Shown here in pieces: positions 48,481 to 58,223 of a DNA stretch of 64,000 nucleotides. Position numbers and translations under genes: made by a program. Under the pieces are notes generated by a model. It did no database searches, was not told the DNA's origin, and worked only from the letters and a program-made list of their open reading frames with translations. Position 1 is the first letter of the stretch. Every line of letters starts with the position of its first letter. Source of the DNA: Geosiphon pyriformis (lineage: Eukaryota; Glomeromycota; Glomeromycetes; Archaeosporales; Geosiphonaceae); NCBI GenBank assembly GCA_016748015.1, contig JAAOMT010000295.1:1370604-1434603 (forward strand), in the 5' to 3' direction.

Positions 48481-49620
48481 CAATTATATAAAAAAAATAA
48501 AAAATATTATGACTACTTCCAAAGAGTTATTAGATTTAAAGAAAGAGAAATTGTGATTTATAACAGCATATTAACTTATTAGTTAAACACTTTAGAAAAA
48601 CAAAAACAATTTAAAAAACTCTAATTCATTATTATTAGTCTACTTTGGAAAAAAACATTGCTGATTACATCAAAACCTGTAATATATGCCAAAAAAAAAG
48701 ATATTCATTCAATTTTTGTTAATTAATTATTTGATAGAATTGGTATAAATATTGTTAAATCTTTAATAATAACTCCTAATAATAACAGATATATTATCAT
48801 AGCTACTGATTATTTTACAAAATAAATAGAAGTAAAAGCTATCTCAGATTAAACAACAGTTTCAATAGTTAATTTCATATATAAAGATATTGTTTGTTAT
48901 CATAGTTGCTCAAAAAAACTTTTATCTAATAAAAAAAAAGTTTTTTTTAGTACACTAGTTAAAAAACTTTGTAGAAAAATAAGAATACATTATAAATTTT
49001 TTTCTTTTTATTACTCTTAAACAAATGATCTAGTGAAATGTTTTAATAAAACACTATGTGAAATTCTAACCAAAATTAATAAAAAACAAATTTATAAGAC
49101 AAAATACTGTCTTTAGCTTTGTTTACTTATAAAATTGTAAACTATGATATAATAAGTTATAAATCTTTTTATCTGCTTTATAAATAAATAACAACTTTAC
49201 TAATAAAAACAAATATTGAAACAATACTTTTTAAAGAAATTACAATAGAAAATTACAAAGATATTTTGCAAAAAAAACTTAGTATTATTCTTGATTTCTT
49301 AATAAAAACATAAATAATTGTCTTTAAAAAAATAAAACAGTTCTAAAAAAAGCTTAAGAAAAAAAAATCTTATAAAACACTTTTTTTAAGTATTAGTAAC
49401 TAAGTTTTAGAATACTACTTAGACAAAGACAATATTTATAATAATAAATTTTCTAGTTAATGGAAAGAATTTTTTATAGTTAATAAAGTTTAAACAATAA
49501 TTTTTATATCTTACAAGATTAATATAAAACAATCTTTAATAATTATTTTGTTTATGACACATAACTTAAAAAATATTACAAACAACTTGATTAGTTATCT
49601 GTTGTGGTAATACTAATTCA
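48481..49620 (+). pseudogene. Integrase of element H (all three catalytic residues lost)
   Basis: The zinc motif TCNICQKK is at about 48,676-48,700. Core: the first Asp is Asn (IGINIVKS, about 48,750), the second is Asn (LLSNKKK, about 48,925-48,945), and the Glu is Lys (DLVKCFNKTL, about 49,030-49,060). Each is a G-to-A change. IIIATDYFTK (48,797-48,826) confirms the family. Confidence 0.72.
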
Positions 49621-50294
49621 AATAATTAACAAAAATCAGAAATAAATAAAAATATCATTCTCAAAACAGAAATATTTTTAATTAATATAAACAATTATTT
49701 CCTGGATTAAAACATTCAAAATGCTTTTTATAGTTTTCATAAGTATTAAATCAAAAATTATTCAAATATTATCTTAACTATTGAAAAACAGATAACTATA
49801 ATTAATAACAATAAAGCATATACTATTATTAAATCAAAGAAAACTACTACCAAAAAAGAAAAAATTAATAACAAAATAGATAAATATATGCTTGAAAACA
49901 TAACAGCAAGCATACTATTATCTTCTAATACACTTGAAAAACAATTAAAAAATTTTGCTCATAAACATAAATTTGTTATATAAAGAACAACTAAAGCTCT
50001 ATAATCAACTTAATAAAATCATAGAAAACATAAAACTTATAAAAAACAACTTTAAAGATATAAATAAAAATTCTAGATATTATATAGTCAAATGTCCTAA
50101 AAGCTTTAACTATTGCTAAAAAAGCCAAAACTCTTATACAAAGATTGGTTTTTTATATACAAAGCTTATTTCATTTCAAATATTATATACTTTATTTACA
50201 AAAAACTTAATAAACTAGTTAGTTTCAAATTAAATAGAACTTTTTAATTAAATTATCTTATAAATAGCTTGATTTTGCCAAAGTTTAATCTTTT
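49621..50294 (+). pseudogene. Post-integrase region of element H
   Basis: Lys/Asn/Gln-rich text with many stops lies in the position of the post-integrase regions of B, C and G. No sequence blocks could be matched to C with confidence. Confidence 0.3.
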
Positions 50295-50306
50295 TAAAGA
50301 AGATAA
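50295..50306 (+). other. Polypurine tract of element H
   Basis: TAAAGAAGATAA directly precedes the 3' LTR, with the same AAAGAAGA core as in B and G. Confidence 0.5.
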
Positions 50307-51034
50307 TATTATTGAAATCTATAGTTTTTATTAATAATTACATATATTAATTACTAATATCATATAATTAGCCATTTTATTTTAAATAGTAATCAATAAT
50401 CTGATCATTAACTTAATTATTGATTTAATTAATAATCTGATCATTGACTTAATTATTAACTTGATTATTAACCTAATTAATAATCTAATTATTAACCACT
50501 TTTAATAGCTATATAAGCAATAAATCTTTTAGTTATAGAAGAATATAATTAAAGTAACAAAATAAAACTTATTATTAATTTTTTTTTATATTGCTTATTT
50601 TTTTTTCTCTACTTTTAAGTATTTAAACATTTTGAAATAAAAAATTACTTGTTGGTTTTTACATATCTTATTTTTTTTTTCTTAATTTGTATTATTAAAA
50701 ATTAATCTAAAAAATAATTACTCGTTTTTGTAATTTATTAAATAAAAAAACAATTAAAAAGCATAATAATATTTGCTATTGATTCTAAAAATCACTAAGT
50801 TAAAGCATAGAATGATAGCAGTAGTATTATTTTGTTGACAATCACAGACTATTTTTCTATCTTTAAATTTTTAGAAAGAATTTACAACTGTGATTTATAT
50901 AAGACTAATTATGTACATTAAATTCTTATTTATTTAATTTGTTTTCTTATTATAATTTTTTTTTGATTAATTTTATTATTCTACAATTTTGTTCTTTTTT
51001 ACTATTTATTAACTTGTTATTTCAATCTGTAATA
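50307..51034 (+). repeat. 3' LTR of element H
   Basis: 728 bases. Both ends have decayed by transition (TG to TA at the start, CA to TA at the end). It is collinear with 43,548-44,279. Confidence 0.8.
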
Positions 51035-51580
51035 ATAGTTTTTTAATCTTTGACTATATATGTTTCTAATATTAGTTTATATATAATTTTGTGCAAAAAA
51101 TTTGTGTTTAAGAATTGGTTGATAGAAGCTAAGACTTTTTTTAAAAATATTAAACTTGTCATGTTTAGATTGATTAAGTTTGTTTAAGACTTGGCTATTG
51201 ATTATAGAAAATATATATAAATACATAATTTAAAGTTTTAAGTTAAAATAAATCATAAGAGTTTGTTAAATAAAGATGGTTTTATGTTTAATATTGTTTA
51301 TATTTTTTCTGTTAAAGTTTCAAATAGTGTTGCTTGTTTATTAAAAATTGAAAAAACTCATGCTATTAATTTTAGATTAAAAGTTAATTATTTGTATTTT
51401 GCAATTATAATTAGAAAAATTTCAATTAACATAATTGTATAGTGTTGTTTTAATTGGCTAAATGATTGATTATATCTAGTAAGTACATAAATTATATTTA
51501 ATTTAGAATTCTAGATAGTTGTATTATATTAAATAGTAATTAAGTTTTAATTATAAATTAATAAAAAAAAATATATTATA
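51035..51580 (+). pseudogene. LINE F C-terminus and tail
   Basis: The frame after H reads KKFVFKNWLIEAKTFFKNIKL-type blocks (each broken by occasional stops), then YLYFAIII and ISINIIV, ending with TAG near 51,440. LINE I ends with an analogous block (RLLDIIEMLGVSFGF near 54,850). The last 140 bases are non-coding and end in A9 at 51,563-51,571. Confidence 0.5.
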
Positions 51581-51866
51581 ATATACAAATAATTTAAGTT
51601 TTTTAAGCTTAAAAAAAGCATAATTAAATATTAGATTATTTTAAATATAGTTTTAAAAATTATATTAAATAAACAGTTTTATTATTTAGTTTTTATTATT
51701 TTTTAGGTTATAATTAAATTTTATATTTAAATATATTTTGTAAACAAGTTTTTATATAAAAAATAAAACAATTTAATATTAAAAAATCAAAACAAAAATT
51801 TGTTTATTAAAAATTTTTCTAAGTAAATTAATTTATTATTTATTATTATATATTATAAAAACTTTT
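51581..51866 (+). mobile_element. LINE K: middle piece of the oldest LINE (E-K-J)
   Basis: Plus-strand text NNLSFLSLKKA and NIRLF (51,585-51,650) continues the RT thumb region where E breaks off. It then reads FVNKFLYKK, NLFIKNFSK and LLFIIIYYKNF. These blocks match LINE I at 52,830-53,140 in order. It ends at AAAAACTTTT, where LINE I was inserted. Confidence 0.5.
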
Positions 51867-52051
51867 TATCTAATGAAAAGACTGTTGACTTGTCTGGTAT
51901 TATGAATAAACTCTGGAAACATTGTGATATTTCAGTACTCATTATGCTTTTGGACATTTTGAATCTTTGTCTGATGTGTAAATTTGTTCCTCAATCATAG
52001 AAAGAAGCTTGAATATTAATAATTCTTAAACTATATAAATAGAAGAATGTT

Positions 52052-52973
52052 TTGGCTAATATTAAACTTATTGTGTTGATTAAAACCACTTGTAAAATTC
52101 TTTCCAAATTGCTATCCAACAGAATTTTTTTGGTTTATAATAAATTTGATGTTTTCTATAGTAACAATTTCTCTGTGTTGAAAAAAACTACAATCCAGTC
52201 TCCTATTTTTACTATTGATTCAGTAGTTGAAAATACTTTGAAAAAGAGCTATAAACTTTGGTTAGTCTTACAGAATATGTGAAAAGCTTGACTCAGTAGG
52301 TTGACAGCATTTGAGAAATAGTTTAATCTAAATCAAAATATATGAGCAGTTTATTTGATTCTTTAGAGGCATTTATAGTGACAGAGTGAATCAAATTATG
52401 ACTAATTATGATTTAACAGAAAAATACTATGTACATAATAGTCTGAACCAGAGTAGAGTTTTCTTTTTTCTGCTCTAGAGGATTTTTTATGACCCTTTAT
52501 TGTATGAAGTTAAAAGACAGAAAAGTTTGTATGGCTATTATATTAATATTAGATTTGTTGCCAAAACTGGCAGACTGAAAATTCAAGGTGGTATGACTTT
52601 ATTTCTTGCAGCTGGGGCTTTTGTTGATGACACAATTTGGATTAAAAGCAGTTAAACAACTACTTAGTACATTTTAAATATTGTAAGTAGCTTTTTTAGA
52701 ATTAATAATATTTTAATTAATAATAATAAAACAGTTGTTATTCTTATTAATTATAGAGTTAAGGACACTTCATTGTCAATAAGTGGTTTGCTAATTTCTA
52801 TTGCTTATAAAGAGAAGTTTTATAGATATCTTGGTATTTTTTTATCTTCTAAGGACTTGTTCAAATCTAGTTTAGTAAAGGCTTATTTAAATGTCAGATT
52901 TTTTGTTAATTTGGTTTTGAAAAAAAATATCTTGAATAAACAGTTCTTTTATTTGATATTAGCTATACTGTAA
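52052..52973 (+). pseudogene. RT of LINE I
   Basis: Open stretches 52,052-52,282 (VLIKTTCKILSKLL, FSVLKKTTIQSPIF, ENTLKKSYKLWLVLQNM) and 52,773-52,973 flank the catalytic GAFVDDTIW segment. Stops occur between them at likely Gln and Trp codons. It is the only RT among the LINE copies here with both catalytic aspartates. Confidence 0.75.
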
Positions 52974-53572
52974 TCTATAATTGGTTACAAAACTTAGTTT
53001 AATTTTATTTCTAAGAGTGTGTACATTAAGTGGGATATGCTAATTAGGAGAGATTTAAGGTTGAAAACTAGTTTGCCTAAAAATTTTCTCAATAAGACTC
53101 TTTACCATTTTTTTCTGTATAACTTGAAATTATTCAAGCAGTTGTAGTCTAAATACAAGATGGCTTTTGTATTAAGTTTCTCAGATGCTAATAGGCTTAT
53201 TGGTTGCTTATTTAGTCATAAGTTTTTAGACCTGCAAGTTCAAAGTTGGTCTTTTATTTATCCTTTGTGTTGTCTTGTGAAGTTGCATGTTAGTTCAATT
53301 AATAATTTTTTGGCTAGTATAGTTAGATTTTTTTGAATTGTAATATGTTTTTTTATAATTTTTTTATGACTCTATTCTGTTTTTCTAGTGGCACTCTGAT
53401 GTTTTTTGTTCTAGATAATTCATTGTTCTATAATGTTTTGCATTTATTCAAGAGGTTTGAAGTCACTTTCATTGAACAGTTGTATAATAAAAAGAGCTTA
53501 ATATTTAATTGAAAGAGCTTTCATTATTGAAAAAAACTTGATTTAAGAGATCCAGTCTTCTGTTGATTCAAT

Positions 53573-53917
53573 TTGGCATGTGATTTTTTGGTTAAGTCTT
53601 CTTTTTCAGCTGGTTTACCTACTATTGGCTCCCAGTTTTTGAATATTTGTGGTTCTAATAGTGTTTTTAAGTTAAGACAATGTCTTTCTGTCACTGATTT
53701 GGGTGTTATCAGTGTCTATATGGATGAATCTTTGAGAGATTTGAGTATGCATAAGATAAGATGTGGTACAACTACATATTTTTCTGATTTAAATTTGAGT
53801 ATTGACATTAAAGTTGATGGATTGGTGTTCTCTATTAGGGTAGAATTGCAGACTATTGTTCTGGCTTTGAAGTGTGTTTTTTCTGGCAGTTTTGTTGTAG
53901 TGTACTCAGACAGTTAG
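53573..53917 (+). pseudogene. RNase H of LINE I
   Basis: 114 open codons. The catalytic acids are visible in VYMDESLRD, VELQTIVLALKC and VVVYSDS. The last is followed at once by TAG where a Gln codon is likely, then by TALNAC, the usual continuation. The domain is thus almost complete apart from that stop. Confidence 0.75.
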
Positions 53918-54259
53918 ACTGCCTTGAATGCTTGTGCTGTTGAGTTTGTTTTGATTTTGCCAGACTTTTGCAATCATTGTTGGATGGAGTGGCATAATGT
54001 TATGGCATTTATTAGAAATAAGAAGCTCTGCTAATGAGCTGACTGGCTTGGCTGCTGGTTTGAATTTTGTGCTTTTTGTTCTGATTAAAGATAGATTCAT
54101 TAGGGCTGGTAAAGTGACAGTGTTTAAGAATATTCATCATTTTACTCAGAATATTTTTAGGGCTGTTTATTTTATTTATTAGAAAATTGAACCTGAGCTC
54201 TGACATTATTAACTGAAACATAGTTGGTGATATGAATTGAATTCATATTGCATCAGTTT

Positions 54260-54900
54260 GGCATCCTGATTTACACATGGCAGTTGGTTTTACAAGTAAA
54301 TCTACAACAAGTTTGTATTCATATTTTATAAAGACTTTGCATTATTGTCTACCAATTACTATTCGGAAATGTCTATATAATAAAAAGTACTCCAATGTGT
54401 TATATTTTCATTGTAAAAATGTGGAAAGTTCTGACCATTTGTTTGTGTATGTATTTAATACTAAGGTTTATAAAAACTTGATTAGGTTTTATCTGTTTCA
54501 ATGAGGTGTTTTATCAGATTTAAACTTGGCTTTATTTTGGATTTTGCAGATGTTTTTTTTATGTGCTTCTAATAATATTGTTTATATTGTTTTATATAAG
54601 GGTTTTGTGTTCATAGATTGGTTTTTGGAGACCTTGTTCATTTTTGATGATGTCAAAATTGTTAATGAAAATGTTGTAAATTTTGTTTGAAACTTGGGAG
54701 TGGCTTACTATACTAATATATAGATAGTTTGGGCCAAGTATAAGACAATTGTAAAGAAAAAAAATCTGGTCATAAATAATAACTCAGTGTTGTCTGAGGT
54801 CTATAGTCTGTCATTTTTGCTTTCTGTTGGAGTTATTAGATTGCTTGATATTATTGAAATGCTTGGTGTTAGCTTTGGTTTTTGTAGGCCTTGTTGTTTT
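54260..54900 (+). pseudogene. C-terminal Cys/His region of LINE I
   Basis: A 75-codon open stretch (54,277-54,504) contains RKCLYNKKYSNVLYFHCKNVESSDHLFVYVF, here quoted in part: LYFHCKNVESSDH corresponds to the CxxC...H motif of LINE ORF2 proteins with the first and last Cys changed. LYKGFVFIDWFLE and RLLDIIEM blocks follow to the end. Confidence 0.55.
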
Positions 54901-55015
54901 TTTTTGGTGTTAATAATACAATGTTTATTAAGATAGATTTGTAGTATATGATTTGTATCTAGTTTAGATTACTTAGTTTGATGTATTCTGCTAAGTAGTA
55001 TTTGGATCTTACTCA

Positions 55016-55039
55016 TTAAATAAATAAATAAAAAAAAAA
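55016..55039 (+). other. A-rich 3' tail of LINE I
   Basis: TAAA repeats followed by an A run mark the 3' end of the element and its orientation. Confidence 0.7.
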
Positions 55040-55044
55040 CTTTT

Positions 55045-56220
55045 AAACAATTTTAAATTAAAAACAAATAAAGATTTAACAATTTATTACAGTTTTAATG
55101 AATTATGTGATTTTAATATAAAAAATTAAAATAATAAAATTTTTAAATAAATTTAGTTTAAAAAATAGAAAAAACTTAAACTTATATAAAAATTTTTGTA
55201 CTGGTTTTTTAAAAAACTTGAACATATTAATTTTATTTACTGTTTTTGTTTAATTTTTTTTTTATAAAAAAATATATAGTTAATTTAAAAAAATTTGTAG
55301 ATGTTTTAAATGTTTTGGCTTTATTAAAAAAATATAACTTACAATTTTTCAATTAAATATTTTAATATAAAACAAATAATAAATAAAGCTGTTATTTATT
55401 TTGTTAATATAAATAAGAAAATAAAAATAAATATAAAGAGTTTTTATGTTTTTAATATTTATTAAGCTATATATAATTGTTTTGATTTTGGTTATAATGT
55501 TTAATTTTAATTATAACAGATAATTAATCTTTAATTAACATATATAAGTCTGAATTGTCTGGTTTTAAGCCAAATTTTAAGAACAAATATTGGATAAAAA
55601 AATGTTGTATTGTTATATTTGTTAAAAAAAGCATCTTTTTGTAACTTAAATTAAAGTTAAATACTATTTTATTATTTAAAAAAATAAAATAATTGACAAA
55701 TCGGTTAATAAAACTTCTTATTCAGAGTTTTAATTACATTTTATTGTGTATTTAAAATATTTGAAAGTATTTAATAAAGTTGTTGTTTTAAAAAATATTG
55801 TGAATACTTTTTTAATTAGATATTGTTTGGCTGTACACATTATTAATATAACATTCAGACTTTTATTTTAGTTTTGCTTTTTTAGAAAGACTATAGCAGG
55901 TTTGCATACATATATTATAAAGTTATTTCATAGAAAATTGCCAGTTGTTGTTAAAAAAAGATTGTACAATTCATTTTATTCCAATGTGTTATATATTTGG
56001 TGTTGAATGTTTTAACTATTTATTTATGTGCTTGGAGAATTTTGTGGTAAAATGTAAGATTTTGAATTTTAAGCTATATTTAATTTTGAAATTAAATATT
56101 CAAAAAAAGCATAATATAAAATTTTTCAATTTTAACAATTATTATGATAATGATGAGTTGCAAAAAATCTTATTTATTTATTCAATTATATTCAATAAAA
56201 ATTACTCAAAAAACAAGTAA
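55045..56220 (+). mobile_element. LINE J: right piece of the oldest LINE (E-K-J)
   Basis: Directly after LINE I the text resumes the K reading (KQF.IKNK matches FKQL.SKYKM of I at about 53,130). Near 55,900-56,060 a 91-codon open stretch begins with a legible homologue of the C-terminal region (HRKLPVVVKKRLYN before it, then YSNVLYIFGVECF.YLF.C). From about 56,080 to 56,220 the text no longer resembles the other LINEs, and ordinary DNA begins. Confidence 0.5.
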
Positions 56221-57770
56221 TTAATTAACAATGAGTAACGTAGGATAATAATTAATTTCCTTTTCTCGTTTGGCAAGAGGAATTCCTTAATGAATGATGC
56301 ATGCATCAATAATTACACTAATATCATTTATTACCTATATTCAGATCTGGTCTTGACATGTTTTCGAATAAAGAAATTTTCTTCTTACTTTAGAAAACTG
56401 CCTTTCGACCGGATAGAATAGTAAAAGGCGAGTATTTCAATCTTAAACACTATCCGAAAAAGTAATTAGGAAGCCCTTAAAATAATTTTACAAATTACCT
56501 TTGAAAATTTGAAACTTCCTTCGACCAAAGACTAGGTGTTTTTGATCTTCTCTTATCAATTTAATATGCTTGAATTTCTGCGTAACTTGAGCTAAAGTAA
56601 GAAAGAAAAACAAAAGAGAAATATAATCGGATTTACTGTTTAGTGGGATGCTCGTGCGCATATTTCATTTTTTTCAAACCAAAATTTCCTCGTCAATAAA
56701 TAATGCAAGATTTTATTTTCATATAATAATTAACACAATACCAAGACTACCAGTTCTCCTTTTCCACATATCAAGTAGCACCAAAATATATATTTCACAG
56801 GCTAAACAAATACCATAAAAAAGGGATGGTTTGTTTCCTGTTTAGAGTAGAATTTTGCTTTGTTTGCCTTTTACGTTTGATCTCATTTATTTAAAGATAA
56901 TAATTCGGGCAATTTTATTAAAGTCCTTAAATTTTAATGCAGAATCCACTTTATCATTGCATTGAGGTTTGACATACAATCTTCGTATTTTTTGTTTTAA
57001 TAAAAACCATGATTTCTATTTTGGATTTCGAGATATTCAGGGCTAATAGTATTTTTATTTGCATCGTAGATCAATTTTCTGGAAAGGAAACAAATCCCAC
57101 ACGCGAGTTTCAAATAATTATTAGCCGTTAGGTCGGAATAAAAACTGGGTGACAACTTCCCTTTATTTGATCATTGTAGCAATTTTCCTTTTTTCAATTG
57201 ATACAAAACTTTAAAACTAATTTGGTCTCCAGTAGCTGACTGGGTATCCTTTCTGTGCAGGATTGTTTTAACTGCAATCTCACCATGCACTATTCTTTTG
57301 TCTCTCGCACGTTCCAACACCAATCAGAAAATAGAATCAAGCTAAAAATAGGGTTCAAAATTTTCTTGGCATTCGAACACTAATGTACAAATTGGAAGTT
57401 AAAACGGTATAAAAGGCATTTCGGACAATTTTCGCTTTTTTTTCGGGACGTTGTGTCCAGCACGTTTTTGGAAACGACACATCATGCAGCAATCGAGCAT
57501 TATCAACTTTTTGGATGTGTATTCAAATTACCAATAAAAGTTACTCGAATACAAGGAAAAAGTTTGATCCGAAAGCAAAATCACGAATCTTAACCTAGTT
57601 ATGGAAATTTTGGAGGAACCGTTTGGGTATCTGTGATTTCTTTGGTCACCTATGGACTCCCAACCTTCAAATCCTGTCCGACCAGGACAATACAATGAAT
57701 TCCGCCGCCTAAGTTACTTCCGTTTATACGCAAAATGGGTGTTGCGTTCTTTGTGCAGATCACCGCATAC
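56221..57770. other. Unique non-coding DNA left of the bZIP gene
   Basis: Base composition changes abruptly from nearly pure AT with almost no CpG to ordinary sequence with frequent CpG. No ORF, tRNA or repeat is supportable. A TATAAAAG word lies at 57,408-57,415 but is more than 800 bases from the start codon. It may serve a distal start or be chance. Confidence 0.6.
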
Positions 57771-57775
57771 CATTG

Positions 57776-57780
57776 ATTGG
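57776..57780 (-). promoter_or_regulatory. CCAAT box (inverted) upstream of the bZIP gene
   Basis: ATTGG on the plus strand. It is the first of three CCAAT boxes within 120 bases around the CRE. Such boxes bind the heterotrimeric CCAAT-binding complex in fungi. Confidence 0.45.
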
Positions 57781-57821
57781 TTAATCACACTAATCACAAC
57801 TCTATCGCCATAGAAATCAGT

Positions 57822-57826
57822 CCAAT
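57822..57826 (+). promoter_or_regulatory. CCAAT box upstream of the bZIP gene
   Basis: CCAAT 20 bases before the CRE at 57,846. Confidence 0.45.
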
Positions 57827-57845
57827 AAAACGCCGTACAATGTAA

Positions 57846-57853
57846 TGACGTCA
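57846..57853. promoter_or_regulatory. Palindromic CRE (TGACGTCA) upstream of the bZIP gene
   Basis: A perfect eight-base CRE, 370 bases before the start codon. This is the full-site target of many CREB/ATF-type bZIP dimers. Its place between two CCAAT boxes in front of a bZIP gene suggests auto- or cross-regulation. Functional use is inferred. Confidence 0.55.
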
Positions 57854-57890
57854 TGATCTGGTTTATTGACACCCTACTTCTATTTTCGGA

Positions 57891-57895
57891 CCAAT
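57891..57895 (+). promoter_or_regulatory. CCAAT box upstream of the bZIP gene
   Basis: Third CCAAT, 38 bases after the CRE. Confidence 0.45.
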
Positions 57896-58028
57896 CCTCT
57901 GACAGCCAAGTTCCGGCCAGTGCTCTGCCAACCTATTTGTTAAAAACCACCTACCTCGATAACGTGTTTCTAGTAACTCTCTGCCACCAAAAGTTTTTGT
58001 CGTCGTTCGCCCCACTCGCGCACATTTG

Positions 58029-58061
58029 TCTTTTCCCCTCTTTCTCTCTCTCTCCTCTTCC
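58029..58061 (+). promoter_or_regulatory. Pyrimidine tract, probable transcription start region
   Basis: 33 uninterrupted C/T bases, 160-195 bases before the start codon. CT-rich tracts often lie just upstream of fungal start sites. No TATA box is close by. Confidence 0.4.
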
Positions 58062-58156
58062 AATAGACTCCTCCTCTTTAGATCTTTTCCGAAATAGACT
58101 TCTCGTCCTCGACACCTCATTCCTTTCTTCGTCGTATTACTCGTCGCTGCTCTTTC

Positions 58157-58171
58157 ATGAAACGATATTAG
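58157..58171 (+). promoter_or_regulatory. Four-codon upstream ORF in the bZIP leader
   Basis: ATG-AAA-CGA-TAT-TAG, ending 52 bases before the main ATG. It is the only ATG between the pyrimidine tract and the main start. Its context is poor (T at -3), whereas the main ATG has A at -3 and G at +4, so leaky scanning or reinitiation would be expected. Confidence 0.45.
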
Positions 58172-58223
58172 TAGACCAAATACAGAAAACCTAATTCAAC
58201 TTCATAACTAAACTCCAAAAATA

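Larger units (their letters stand above)
43548..51034 (+). mobile_element. LTR retrotransposon H (Ty3/Gypsy type, different family)
   Basis: A 7.5-kb element inserted in the C-terminal part of LINE F. LTRs of 732 and 728 bases share about 85% by eye. A likely 4-base duplication has one transition: ATAA before the left LTR and ATAG after the right. The internal order is Gag, protease, a short Cys-rich segment, RT, RNase H, integrase and a post-integrase stretch. There is no dUTPase-like domain between protease and RT. The coding text is decayed throughout. Confidence 0.82.
27395..51580 (+). mobile_element. LINE F: near full-length LINE, split twice by LTR elements
   Basis: Three collinear segments of one LINE: 27,395-28,232 (N-terminal region), 38,145-43,547 (rest of ORF1-like region, endonuclease, RT, RNase H, Cys/His motif) and 51,035-51,580 (C-terminus and tail). 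Removing G and H with their 4-base duplications restores continuity, giving about 6.8 kb. A possible degenerate target duplication is AATATATTTAAATACAA at 27,372 and a similar AT string at 51,570. That string is AT-rich, so support is modest. The tail includes an A9 run (51,563-51,571). Confidence 0.7.
51867..55039 (+). mobile_element. LINE I: 5'-truncated, best preserved LINE
   Basis: 3.2 kb from inside RT to an A-rich tail. It retains an intact FVDD catalytic box (52,620-52,631), a 114-codon RNase H stretch with all three acidic residues, the Cys/His region and C-terminal blocks (RLLDIIEMLGVSFGF near 54,850). It ends in TAAATAAATAAATAAA plus an A run (55,016-55,039). It is flanked by a candidate 10-base duplication AAAAACTTTT (51,857-51,866 and 55,035-55,044); the A part overlaps the tail, so its length is uncertain. 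5' truncation is usual for LINEs. Stops are still frequent, so it is inactive. Confidence 0.75.

Noticed and set aside
1-56220. Reassigned genetic code with TAA/TAG read as Gln
   Set aside because: Many element stops fall on Gln positions, but others fall on Trp, and the same copies show Asp-to-Asn and Glu-to-Lys changes. The host bZIP gene uses CAA/CAG for Gln and ends in TGA with in-frame TAA/TAG absent. Transition decay explains the pattern better.
57408-57415. TATAAAAG as the core promoter of the bZIP gene
   Set aside because: It is 809 bases before the ATG with several out-of-frame ATGs in between. The pyrimidine tract at 58,029-58,061 is the likelier start region.
57853-58194. A 113-codon plus-strand open stretch and an 85-codon minus-strand one (57,863-58,120) upstream of the bZIP start
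   Set aside because: They overlap the pyrimidine tract and regulatory sites, lack recognisable domains, and are explained by low stop density in CT-rich DNA.
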